Positions 38,501 through 53,901 of a stretch of DNA of 64,000 nucleotides are shown here, piece by piece (the first letter of the stretch is position 1; every line of letters starts with the position of its first letter). The stretch spans positions 7,688,001 through 7,752,000 of the forward strand of contig NC_063154.1 in assembly GCF_020921035.1 (NCBI RefSeq), read 5' to 3'. The notes beneath the pieces are model-generated. The model was not told the DNA's origin and searched no databases. It was given only the letters and a program-made list of their open reading frames with translations. This DNA comes from Rhodamnia argentea (Eukaryota; Streptophyta; Magnoliopsida; Myrtales; Myrtaceae). Made by a program: the position numbers and the translations under genes.

Positions 38501-39317
38501 GATCGATCGGGTTCCACTTCTGCAGGAAATCTTTGACACTCGAGAGATGTACTGATTTAGGATTGTCGAAATGATCGGATTGTCGAAAATGAGTTGCAAA
38601 AGGCAAAAGGAAAAAGAGCAGTCATATTCCCATAATCTGTTCGGTTAAACTGTCATCAGAAGATTCTTCATTATGATCCATTTCGTCTGGGGTTTTCTGA
38701 TTACTATGAAGAAAGGAAGACAAATGAGAAAATGGAAAAAAAAAATAAAGAAATAAATAACACTACTAGTAAGTGCTTTACACTCACTAGTTGTATATGC
38801 GGACTCCACATTAATTTTTGTAATATTAGGCAAATAATCACATTCAAAATAGTTTAAAATCATACAAATTTGTGTCGCCACAGCGACCCGGGTGCTCGAA
38901 TTCGAAACCCGTCCCCGTGAAATTAGAGCAATCTCAGCGTAAAATTTCGTATAACACTGGCTTATAAACAACGTAAGACGCTTGACATTATTCAAGAAAA
39001 TACAGAGTCGATGCGTATTACTTTTTTAGGAGTGTGACCATTTCAAAAACCAGATTAACGCACTGATCGGATCCCAGATAATCCGCAGGAAACTACGTAC
39101 TTCACTCCCGTCGAGGAGTTAGAAAAGAACGCAAAAAGGAAAATAAGAAGATGAAACGATTAGACGTGTAAGGAAGATAGAAACAAATATGACCAGAAAG
39201 AAGAATACAGACTGCGCAGGCAAAACAACAAATATGGCTAAAGATTTTTTTTTTTTTCCCGCATTCAATGAATCCAAAGAACGCCGATGATGTTCCATGT
39301 TCGATGCAGAAACATGT

Positions 39318-39366
<49 letters not shown>

Positions 39367-39711
39367 TACGAGGAGGCTGAAGCCGGAGACGCTGGCGAGA
39401 GAGACGGCGATGGCGGTGCTGGAGAGGGAGAGCTCGCCTAGATGGCCCACCATCATGACGGAGATCACCTGGAGCAAGTACTGCGACAGCGTCACCGCCA
39501 CCATCGGGCCCGCCACTTGGCCCACACTCTTCACTTCCTCCCAAAACACTCTCCTCCGTGGCCATGCACAGCATGAAGCTGACCAGCTTGTGCCTCCTTC
39601 TCTCTTCTTCTTCTTCTTCTTCTCGGGATCGTCATGGGGACCATCTCTTTCTTCTGGTCTCTCCTTCAGCAGCAGGGCCTCCTCCATCTTCTTCCCCGCA
39701 TCGTCTCCCAT
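35538..39711 (-). CDS. MATE efflux transporter (DTX10-16-like)
   Basis: Seven exons encode 512 aa: 39711-39370, 37570-37026, 36697-36611, 36441-36385, 36288-36050, 35959-35754, 35600-35538. All introns are GT-AG and the model closes on TGA. Typical plant MATE landmarks are [20 protein letters not shown] in exon 2, [20 protein letters not shown] across exons 4-5 and GIARGCGWQ at the start of exon 6. The length and repeated hydrophobic stretches fit the usual 12 membrane helices. These proteins export organic cations, flavonoids or other small molecules using an ion gradient; the substrate cannot be read from sequence. The N-terminus has an acidic and basic cytoplasmic tail with a run of lysines. 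Intron 1 is 1.8 kb, and a 43-bp AG/CT repeat starts six bases inside it. Assignment to the DTX10-16 subgroup is by resemblance only. Confidence 0.92.
36867..36889. repeat. AAT trinucleotide microsatellite in MATE intron 2
   Basis: About seven perfect AAT units lie between MATE exons 2 and 3. Confidence 0.8.
39321..39363. repeat. AG/CT microsatellite next to the MATE exon 1 donor
   Basis: This is a perfect AG run of about 21 units on the plus strand, i.e. CT on the gene strand. It begins a few bases after the GTACGT donor (39364-39369) of MATE exon 1. A second, shorter imperfect GA run at about 39718-39746 lies just upstream of the MATE ATG, in the presumed 5' leader. Confidence 0.9.
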
Positions 39712-39746
39712 TCCCCAGAGAGAGAGAGAGAGAGAGTGAGAGAGAT

Positions 39747-42700
39747 TTGTGGAGTTAATTTGTGGGAATTAAATTGTAAGTTGGGAGTTTTGAATGGGCC
39801 GGGCTATTTTCACTATTTATATGACTAAATTCATCGAATTTTCATCCAAAAAGACAAAATCGCCCTCTATCGTTTAGTTGCAATTTAAATGGGTGGTCCA
39901 TAATTCATTTACTTTTCCTTTTTATTTTTATTTTTCTATCTATGTTAGATCTACCTATAATACTTAAGAATTTCATATGTTTAGTATTTGTTTATTGTAG
40001 ATTTTTTATTCATATCAAAGGCACTATGTTTATATTTATTGTGAGATGTTACTTCCATAAGAATTTGTTTTGTCAATTTCCAAGAAGTCTAGTTCTTTCG
40101 TATGTTGTCCATCAAATATATGGATAAATCGTTAAGTCGATGGAATTTACTAAAATCAAAACATCATACAAAGAAAGAATTTTTTTTGTTGTTGAAAGTT
40201 TCCAATGAAATATTATTACTTTTGATTGACAAAAACTAATATCATCTGTGAACTGTTTACGAAAAAATATCGAGATACCTCATTGTGCATAATAATTTCA
40301 GTATATTCATATATATTCCTCTACCGGCTTACATGCTCTATGTAAAAATATCTCAACAATATAGTAAGTAAAATGTAAATTCTTTGATATAGAAAACAAA
40401 AAGACCATACATATTACAGAGTAATGAAATTAATAAAGGTTCGTGACGATAGAGAGCTTTTGAGATACGAGGGTGAAAAATAGATACAAAGAGATTTTTT
40501 CAAATTTATACTATGTCAGAGGATGTCTTTTTTCCTTAGTATTAGAGAGATAATTTTACAAAGAGCAAGTAAAACGTTATAGGAATATCTGAGAATGCAT
40601 TTTCTTTAATACGCTAAAGAACAAAACATGTGAAATGCGGGGGCCATCACTTAAAATTGCATTAAAGATTGAGGGCAGATTTATCTTTTCAATATAAAAT
40701 GGGAGTGGATTGAGTTATATAGCAGGTGAAAATAGCACCTCCCTTTGAAAATATGTCCCCGGCTTGAGTATAAGGTTTCTTCGTTGGAGTCGATTTCCTA
40801 TTTAAGTGGCTACCTAGTTTGCATAAGTTTTCTATGTTGGGTCCAAATCTCTTCTATATGTAAGAAGCTTGACTTCTTGTGAAGAGTATTAAACAAGAAC
40901 TTCTACTTGTGAATTACATTTCGAGTGTTTGAAGTTATGAAAATCTTGTGTTAAAATTTTGTCAATTCCTTCATAAAATTGAGAGATTATTTCGTGAGAA
41001 ATTGTGGGGCTAAATACTATGTGAGGCTATTGGGTATAATTGAGGTCACGAGACATTGAGAGCATTTGACCGATTTAAGTGTGGTTGCAATCTCTGTTAT
41101 ATCGCTAGATCTTCCGTGGACGTGGATCACACCGATCGAACCACGTAAATTTGGTCTTCGATCTATTCAATTATTTTGTTCATTTTATTGTTTAATCATT
41201 TGCTTCCGCAGCAGACTGTGTTTACTCTTGCTGCCTCTTAGCACAGCTTATGTATGAGACAATTTTATGAGCTATATGACTCAGTCAGATGATGAAGTAT
41301 TGCTCAAGTATATCATATCAGATAATCACCATCCTAAATTAAACAGAAAAGAATGCCTAAGACTTCAACGGAAATTCGCAGAAATAAATTCGTTCATGTT
41401 CGAGTAACTTTAGTCTGATCAGAGTAATCTTGGTTTATCTAATAATGTCTTTCAGGAATGGTCTTAATAGAAAGAATAATGTTTTCTGAAATAAGACTGA
41501 TTTATTGAATTGGTATGTTGCGTAAGGTGGCAGACTTTGAGAATAAGGTATTGAATATTGATCCACATCGCGTTTATTAAGGTCGATTTTGATTCAACCA
41601 AATCTACCGATTAGGTTAATTAGTGTTCAAGCATTAAGTCAATGTAGCAATATTTCTTTGTTAAATTTAGGAAGAACTACCAAAAAAGACTGAATTGGCA
41701 CCATTTCATTATATTTATAATTTTTTTGATAATTTTTTCGTCTATTTTATACTTCCATAATTTTTTTATCCTTTTTTAGCTAACCAATCTTTGTTCGACC
41801 CAATTCAATATAAATGTAAATTCGAGTAATTAATACGAGCCCATCAAAATCAAATGCACACTTGCGATGTCATGCTTTTCTTTTTTTGGTCGAAGATGTC
41901 ATGCTTTTATCATTAAGATTTTGGTTTAAAAAGTGGCATCTAGGCACTTGCTGATAAGCAGTCAAATCAAAACGATCGGAATTTCCAATGGATTAACCGT
42001 TTCAAGGATGGACACAGTTACTGCTCATAAAATCTAACATTTCCTCGTTAGGCATACTAACAAATATCCCGAGAAAACTCGATAGCAAAATCCCTAAATT
42101 AGCACCACCCTCTAGAGCAAACCATTTAGAGAGAATTCCTTGTCTTGATTTTGTTTGTACTTTCCTCCGACCGTCATACTTAGGTTTATAGTTACATCCA
42201 TACGGTCGCATTCGCCGGGTTCTCTGTTTGGACGTTAAAATGGCGATTGTCCAATTTCGCATCAAAGCAAATGGGACTAAAAGCAGCCACATTTTTGGTG
42301 CTGTTCCACATTGACAAGAATCGCGGTTTCGAGAAATCTCGAGAAATCTTGACCATGAGAGACCGCGACTTCCAAAGAAGCACCCGCAAGCCAAACCGAC
42401 TGCAGCATTGGTTTGACTCGACCGAGTCGAGGTCTTTTCTCCAACTACGACACAGGTTAAACGAGTCACGCCCGTTGCAAACGTTTTGTACTTACCGACA
42501 CCAAAAATCACAGATGAGAAAGGGTCCACAGGGTTTCACTAGAGAGAATTGATTATATGCTACCCACTTTAACCACCCTCGTAACTCCAGGAAAATTATA
42601 CATTCTCACAATGTTTTACCATCTCCCCAACCAAAATTTGTACATTTGTTTCCTTATATGTGAACTCGTAGGTCCTAAATCAATTATGGCAATGACACTA

Positions 42701-43590
42701 TGGCCATGGGACAAATGAGAGTTACGTATGCAGGCCCTTTTCGTTAGTACTCATGCGAAAAGGAGCTACATATCACGCTAAAGGATAAAAGACGAGCGTT
42801 CTAGGAAATGCTTCCCAGAGTCCTAAAACTAAGCTAGCAAACAAAGCCATGGATTGGAATCTAGCTACTGCTGCTTGGTACAATGTTGGACCACGACATT
42901 AATAACAAACACACGTCCTCGGGATTTCCCAGGATTGACGAAAAATGATTGCTCCAAGCCCCTGGATTGGATTGCAGTAAAGCATACTCGCCGCACCAGT
43001 CTCCTGGAGGGGATTCAGATGCAAATTAATCACCTTTTCTATGACTCAAATTGCTCTCTAGATACAACAGTTTTCTCCTACTTAGTTCATCAATCGAGAC
43101 AAAAGAAAATAATGGAGAATTTGCCTGCTATTCAAAATTAAAAGAAAATGCATGTAATGCAGATAATTGCACACGAGCCAAAACATAATAACCGCGAGAA
43201 CAGAACATTTTCTTTCTTTGGAGTTCTGTTCCACAAATCAAGAGAACTTGCTCTCAGTGCTGTTGCAATCTCATGTACTAAAATGATGTTGTAGCACATG
43301 TTAGGCCTTCCATCTGTCAAATGATCCTAGACGACCTAAATATTCGCTTCCTGATCCTCCGACACATTTCTCGAAATTAGAAAAGAAAAGGTAACTAAAA
43401 AGCCAGAAAAATGAAAAATACACCATCCGCGAAAGTGAAAGCAGCGTTCCTATTCAATGAAATTTGTAGCCTCTAAACCATGACTACAGCTTGCAATTTA
43501 AAAGGACCACGCATGAGATCACCATTCCCACGATTATAACTTATGCCGCAATACTCCAAATCAGAAACCTTTTACCAGTTATTTCGCAGC
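39747..43590. other. Gene-free AT-rich spacer
   Basis: This lies between the MATE 5' end and the mL43 3' end. The frames here, including a 175-codon one at 42002-42529, show no family resemblance and no splice context. The only structured part is the LTR-like block listed separately. Confidence 0.45.
40750..41245 (+). mobile_element. Probable solo LTR of a Copia-type retrotransposon
   Basis: The stretch around 41105-41220 ('cgtggacgtggatcaca', 'cgaaccacgtaaattt', then a T-rich tract ending 'tttgcttccgcagcag') strongly resembles the 3' part of Copia LTRs common in dicots. No primer-binding site, gag/pol sequence or second LTR follows. The 5' limit is a guess. Confidence 0.4.
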
Positions 43591-46500
43591 TCAAAACTTG
43601 AGAGCAGTTGTCCAGGTACCCTGCACGCTGGGGTGCTTTGTTACATGTCTTGTCTTCAGCTTCACAACTTTTCTTCCTAGTGCATTCCTCAGCCTGGTTG
43701 CATGTAGGAGGATGTCCTCAGGGCTCATATTCTTCACGCAGATCACCCTCTGGTTCTTGTTCTCTGCAAATCCAGACAAACAAACCATTACCAAGGGGTA
43801 TGCAGAACTTCCCACTTTCGGTAATTTAAACTAACATGAAGGTTAAAAATATGGACCAATGCACAGGGTCATCAATAAAAGGGTAATGGGTTGTGGGGAG
43901 AGACTTACTATAAAAGCCCTTCAGATGTGGATGCTGGCCACGAATGAGTTCAGTAGCAACTTCTAACTGAGGGTTAACCTCCTTAAATGCTGGCAGATGA
44001 GACTCCATAAATGCCCTGCCAACATTTTCAAGAAGATAAATTGCTTATGTATGGTATTGGAACTAACAATTCATGCAGGAAATGACCTTTTGCTAAGAGA
44101 CAGATCTATCGACCCAAAGATCTTCCAATCAGCGAAGAACAATTAAATAAACAGTTGAGATGTATGTTTTGTATCACAACCATCCACATCACCAAAGAAT
44201 TGTGAAAGTTGCAAAAGCCAATGGTCAACAAAACTATGATGCTCATGAAAATTTATGATGCAGGTAACAGCTTGTTTAATTGCAAGACCAACGGCCTATC
44301 ACCCGTAGTTTACTATTTGAGCCTACAACTCATAATGATTCATGATGAAGATGAACGCATCATGACAAAGAGAGCGGAAAGGTTTAATGAAGAAATCAGA
44401 GACTTCTTACTTCAGACATACAAAAGAGGCATGGAAAAGCTCTGACAAGAATTCAAACGATGATTCTCCATTATAACAGCAAAACCATCCCTGTTCAACA
44501 TTCAGATGAGTATTTTCCTCCCGCGCTAAAGCTAATTAGGCAAAAGTTTAGCCTCCTACTGGGGTAGATCGCTTTGTCTCTAGTAGAATTTTGAGATCAA
44601 GTTAGGTTATCAGTCTCCCAAGAAATACCGATTTCCTCTAGAGAAGCGGAAGAAGAGAATTTACGAGGAGATTTGTATGTTCGTTGTAATATAGGGAAGA
44701 AGAAGCATCTATCTCCTACATCTGGGATAGGATACAATAGAAGATAGATCGGCAGGTTCCTGTTTAATCAATCTGTTTCAATTAAGCACCTCGTCTCATG
44801 TTTTCAATCTGAATCGTGATGCTTGGAAAACAAAAAAGGATGGACACCAAAGCACCGATGATCCATGTATAATCAAGTTCAGACATACAAAAGAGGCATG
44901 GAAAAGCTCTGCCAAGAATTCAAATGATGATTCTCCATTATAAAAGCAAAGCCATCCCTGTTCAACATTCAGATGAGTATTTTCCACAAGGGACATTGAT
45001 AACCCTCAGCATGATAGAGTCAGCCGCACCAGTGAAGTTCATTTTCACAATCACAAATTATTTCAGGATTGGAAATCATTGATTGAACCATACTCGAATC
45101 TTACTTTTAAATGTGCTAAAACTAGGCAACTTGAGCAGAAAGAAAACCTAGAATCCTATGGATGATCTACAATTAGCATTTTCATGTCCTAGCGTTCGTA
45201 TCTTTCGACGACATAAGGTTGAGAAGGAAGAGGCAGGGAAATCCAGGACTAAAGCCCAAAGACCAGTGGTCTCAACAAATAGGGCCAATCCCTGGTCCCC
45301 ATTTTTTCCTTTCGTTTAAGACAACTTATGCTTTCATCTCATGCTCAAAACAGGCGGATTAGAAAGCAAAGAGAGCATCTGGAGTTGAATTGCAAAAGGA
45401 AGGCATACTTGGTTCCTATCATACAAAGATACTAGTTAGACAAAGCTTCCATCTATTGCAGAGGATAGCAAAAACAAAAATTCCCTCTAAATGTTTCAAT
45501 TAATGAAGGAAACACAATTGCCATAGTGCTGTTTGTAGAAAGCAATGCTAGAGAAGTCCATGTACATTATCCTTTTCTCGATCTGTTTTCATTTCTATGT
45601 TATACAGGAAATTTAATGGTTACACTATAGTCTTCTATACTTATATATGGCCAAAATAACCTAAGAATATCTCAAAGAGTGGAGGGGAAAGTAATCAACA
45701 TTCACTCATGGAAGTCTAAATGGTAATAAAGCTGGAGGGAGTTAACACAGTGTAATCTGCATTTTCAGAATGCCTGTCACGTACTGATGCAGAGCGTAAC
45801 CTCTTTGCAAAGCCTTTGAATCATTCATGATAGTCATCACAGGTTTAAAAAGAGGCAAGACAAGGATGGGTAACGAGCAAACTATTTTTTATTATAACAC
45901 TTCCTCTTTCTAGAAATTTCTGCCAATTTGAATGTCAAGGTACATAACCCCCATTGGCAAAATCACAGCGAAAATATAGTAGTGTAAGTACAGTAATTGT
46001 CCTTTATCCTGGTAAGAGCAGCATAAAAGTGTGTTATGACCTATGTAGCACCGACACGACATGCCGACACGTGATTTTTAAAAACATAGAGAATTCCAAT
46101 ACGTTGTATATTAAATGTATATTTTCATATATACATATGAAAAATTATCATGTATATATAAAAATATCAGCGGTGAGTTTCTTGTTCTTCCGTTAGGGAT
46201 TCACGATTAGGTTTTTCTTGGGCAGGTAGGATATTAATTCTGAGGTGGCTAAATATATGGCTTAAGTATATATATTTTTTAAATTTACATTTTCACCTCT
46301 AATTTATTGAAAATGTTTAAAATTAGCCTCGTGCATGTCGCATTTCAGGATGCTGGACTCAAGTGTCGTTGGCGTGTATGGAGCGTCGACCATGTGTTAG
46401 TCGCATGTCAAAGAGTATCGGAATGTTGGAGAGTATCACACACGACACAACAAGATACAGAGACCTCCAAAGAGTATCGGTGCTTCCTAGGTTATGACAG

Positions 46501-47852
46501 CCAGCGTTTGGACTGGTCAAAGAACCAGTCTGTGCTGCCGAGTCAATTGGTTCAATATGTTGAACCTCTGGGTCAGTAAAGTTCGAAAATTAAGAATTTT
46601 TATATATTCAGTATGCACATTAGCAGCATAAAGGAGGAACGCTCACTCTGGTGGATAAGGCCTTCCTCAATATACAAGAGGTCAAGCAGTTGATCCCCAC
46701 CTACCCCCACTATTTAAATTTTTTCACAAACTCAGCAATTTGGTCAAAGCTCCAGTCCAACCAATGGGCAGTTCATCGGGTCAAGTGGTTGAACCAGGTC
46801 AACACTGGGTTTGACCAGCTCTTAACTAACCATGTAGATGAGAAAAATCGGACCGGGTCATGATCTCCCCGTCCAATCAGTTGAACCGGCCATCTAGTTT
46901 AGGTTTCAAAAAATCGACAACAGCTGCATCTTTGCATATCTTGCAGGTATGAGCTAGACGGAGTACTCAACATGGATAAACCAGCAGTATTGTGGGTTAA
47001 TGGATTGTTCCAATCAACACAATTCTTGTCATAATTTTCCAGTCTTCCATTGATTTCCTCCACTGCTTCCCCCCTGTAGTCTTCCTTTCCAAAATATTTT
47101 ATATCATTTAAAAGTAGAACTTGGTGTATCACTTGCCAAACCAAAAAAAAAAAGCAGAGTAACACTTGGTGCAAAGTTCAATCTTTTTTCGTCTTCGGTC
47201 AATTTTCAAGCTTTCCACATTATCCAAGGAACCAAACATTTAAGATAGATAGCAAGCCCTCGTAGATGAAACCCCACCAACTCGCTCCTTCCTGAACAGA
47301 TCTGAGTTCTATAGTTTCTTTTCTATAGGCAGAAGCTTTAATTATCTAGATACCTCAAAAACTAGAGTCCCATATCTTCAGCAACTTCATTCATTTCAAG
47401 CCGCCATTATATGCAAAAAACTTCTTCCCTTGGTTCCAGAACTAATGCTCCTTAGGCCCGACAGACCTAAGTCATCTGTAAACTAGCATAACAGAGAGGC
47501 CACTGCTGGAGGCAGGCTTCCATAATCTGGCAGGCACCACCGCATAATTTCATGTCTATCCAATCCCACCCAATGCATTGGCACATAAAGAGATGAGACA
47601 ATCCATAGAATTGAATCCCGCACAATCTTAGCGGAAGCAAGATTTTCAACAGATACAACACAAGGCCAAGACACAACTCGAATCTCAACAACGGGTAACA
47701 GAGACTTCAGGCATGGCACTCCGAGACCTCAACTCAACATCAGCTGTATTCACGGTCGTATAAAAAGCGTACCTGATGCCCCTGCTACTCCCTCCCCAGT
47801 CGCAATAGCTTACAATCAGCTTTTGAAGCTGCCAGACGCCTCTCAAAGCCAT
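43591..47852 (-). CDS. MRPL43: Mitochondrial ribosomal protein mL43 (L51/S25/CI-B8 family)
   Basis: Three exons (47852-47773, 44015-43909, 43763-43591) encode 119 aa, the length I recall for the Arabidopsis homologue. The start MALRGVWQLQKLIVSYCDWG, the middle LIRGQHPHLKGFY and the end RHVTKHPSVQGTWTTALKF are highly conserved in this thioredoxin-like-fold family. The protein is part of the large mitochondrial ribosomal subunit. Splice phases (2, then 1) join cleanly. Intron 1 is unusually long at 3757 bp and carries a direct duplication and a transposon-like element. The bases before the ATG read ...tttctcag|ATGG, an excellent acceptor site, so an extra non-coding first exon upstream (around 48.0-48.2 kb) is likely. 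The gene is head-to-head with the ATP synthase beta gene. Confidence 0.93.
44411..44985. repeat. 108-bp direct duplication around a 359-bp insert
   Basis: The block 44411-44518 recurs at 44878-44985 with only four substitutions that I can see (about 96% identity) and no length change. The 359 bp between them show no similarity to the block. It lies within mL43 intron 1. Either a tandem duplication received an insert, or a larger insertion event copied its flank. Confidence 0.75.
46031..46499. mobile_element. Non-autonomous TIR element in mL43 intron 1
   Basis: The left end TGTTATGACCTATGTAGCAC and the reverse complement of the right end TGTCATAACCTAGGAAGCAC agree over about 27 bp with few mismatches. 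The right half contains repeated 'agagtatcg' units. No open reading frame. No clear target duplication was seen, so the family is unassigned. Confidence 0.5.
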
Positions 47853-48287
47853 CTGAGAAACCAAAGCGCCAGAATTCAACCCGGGTAACGCGAAGGGAGC
47901 AATCGAAGGTACTACTTACTCCCAGGAAAATCGCTCAAAAAAGGAAAAGAAAGAAGAAATTCCTTCACATCATCTTCATTCCGAAAAACCCTTAAAAACC
48001 GCAGACAAAGAAAGGGAAGAACCTCCGGAAGATGAGTCACTGGTCCTCTAGCTCAACGAGTATTCACCAGAAATTGCGCCACTCGATAACAGCACAGAAA
48101 CTAAGAATCGGGATAGCATTCGAACCTCGAAACGCGAGATTGAAAGGGATTGAACGAACCTTAGCTTCGCGGCTCTGCTTGTGTCGTTGTCGATGGGGAG
48201 TGGGTCAGAGTCGGAGACAAGGGGCCTGCGAAGAGGGGTTTTTGGAGTTTTGCCCTTTATTTGGGATGGGACAACTATTTTTTTTTG

Positions 48288-49165
48288 GAAAAATTCCCAA
48301 AAAGGGACCTCAAATACTCCCACCTTCTTAAATAAAAAGCCTGAAGCGCTCTCGGTATTCCAAATAAGAGCATGAACTAGCTATGACAGTTTTAAATCAA
48401 GGTTTGACCTCGCCGACAAGCTAAAAATTCCAACCGATGAGATTTTTTTTTGTCAAAATATACTTTTAACCTAATTTTTAATTAAATTAAATTATTTAAA
48501 AAAATTTTAAAAAGAAAAACACAAGCCTTAGGAGATTGCCCTCCTGCTTGTGACCATTGCCCCAAAGCTGGTGGGGATGCAGCTTTGGCCGGCGGGGTCG
48601 TTGGCGCCTTGGTGAGCCCACCGACCGGAGGTGAGGGCAGACCCGACCGGTCCAAAGAGATGGTCGACGGAGGGTTGGCCACCATATCCCTAAACCCGTA
48701 GAGGGTCGCGATTGTCCCCCAGACACGAGAGAGGGGCAGTGACCACCCTTACCTAGATTTGGGGAAGGGTCGGGGCTCCCTCCTTGCTTTGGTGAGCGCT
48801 AGTCCTCGCCAAAGTGCTGGCGACCTCGCCGACCGCAGTCGCTGCCCTCTAGGCATTGGATGGGCTCCCTCCCGCTAGTGCTTTCATCCTTTTTATTTAG
48901 TTTCAATTATTTTTGAAAAACTCAAAAAAGGAAAAAAATAATAAAAAGTTATTAAATGACTAAAATGTCCCTACTAACGGGCGAGTTAGGCCTCTTTTTT
49001 GAATCTGATAAGGCCACTTGAGGTATTTATTTGAAATAATATCAACTCTATGCCTTTTATTTGAGACAATAATGACATTTCATGTCTTTATTTGAGATAA
49101 TATTAACTTCACGCTCTTATTCGATAAAATGAAGGTACTTCGAACCCTTTTTTGAAATTTTCTCA
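48288..49165. mobile_element. MITE-like element in the mL43-ATP synthase beta spacer
   Basis: The left arm (aaaattcccaaaaagggacc ... 'aagcctgaag') and the reverse complement of the right arm (aaaatttcaaaaaagggttc ... 'gagcgtgaag') are related over about 60-80 bp. The right arm contains four diverged 'tttatttgagataat' units. The core (48520-48890) is GC-rich and rich in 'gccgg' and 'cgacc' words, unlike the AT-rich arms. No transposase. Limits are approximate. Confidence 0.5.
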
Positions 49166-49464
49166 CCTTTTTTTTACTTAATTGAATCCGAAAATTTATA
49201 AAAATTGCGTTCTAAGGCCTAAAACTTATCAATTTAATTTGGCATCAGCTTGCCTTTTCTTTGTTTTTTTGTGTTTTCTTAAATACAGCTTTATTATTAT
49301 TATTTTTAATTAAAATTTTGGTTAAAAAGTAGGTTTTATTAGTATTTTAATTATTGCAGTCATAGTTGTAGTACGTAAGATCCAATGGAAGTTTTTTTTT
49401 TTTTCCCTTCTTCTTTCTCCCTAGAATTTTGCCTGTAATGCAGGACTTGTTACTGTCTTCTAAA

Positions 49465-49469
<5 letters not shown>

Positions 49470-49494
<25 letters not shown>
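49470..49494. repeat. CT-rich leader repeat of the ATP synthase beta gene
   Basis: About 12 CT units lie roughly 95-120 bp upstream of the ATG, in the presumed 5' leader or core promoter. Such CT tracts (Y patches) are common near plant transcription starts. Confidence 0.7.
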
Positions 49495-49500
<6 letters not shown>

Positions 49501-49589
49501 TAGTCTACACAGTCCATAAATTGGAGCTGAAGCCCTACAAAATTTCTCCTTTCCCACTTCTCTGCTCTCACTTGGAAGGACGCCCCTCC

Positions 49590-53227
<3,638 letters not shown>

Positions 53228-53901
53228 TCAAATCCTCTCTTTGCCAGTTCTCTTTGTCCGCTTCACTTTTTAATTGCAGGAACCAACATATTTAAGAGAT
53301 AATTGACCTGCAAGAGGATTGCTTTCGGACCAAATTTCAGGATCTCTCTCTGTGTCTTAATCTGATTGCAGAGCCTGGAAGAGAAATAGAGTTGAGGGCC
53401 TCAGTTGCTATGCCCTCTTTCTTCTTGTCACTTAATAAGACAGGGAATGACTGGAGGTGTATATTTTTAGCTTTGGTTTTGGGCATATTAGGTTTCTTTA
53501 ATTGAAGAAATATATTTCACTGCATGTTGTACTGCAGCATTTTTCCTATTAAGTTGCCATGCATGGTATCTTTTCCCTTTTGTGTTGTTATGCTTTGACA
53601 TATGATCTTGCCGTGTCATATGTGAAAGGATGCAAATACGTCAGTGTCCATTGAGTACTTTTCAAGCATTTGCATGTTAAAGAAATCTTATATTGGAATT
53701 ACAACAGAATGTATATTAATCCAACATGTTCTGATCGAGGAGTAGTTCTTCAAGACATTGACACAAACGAGTTATCTTGTTGCTTATCCTTTGCAGATCT
53801 TGACTTGATTTGCATTTGAAACATCGGAAACCACATTCAGTTTGGAACGTTGAAAATGCAGTAGGACAACTTAATCTACACTGACTTTTGCCATATTAAA
53901 T
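53228..53901. other. 3' flank of ATP synthase beta gene
   Basis: This is the convergent gap to the SABATH pseudogene. It is T-rich, as expected for a 3' untranslated region, and holds no other feature I can support. Confidence 0.45.

Noticed and set aside
38860-38960. Box-B-like word in 'gggtttcgaattcgag' on the minus strand
   Set aside because: No box A at the right distance and poor match to consensus.
42002-42529. 175-codon minus-strand open frame
   Set aside because: No recognisable domain, odd composition, and overlapping frames of similar quality on both strands.
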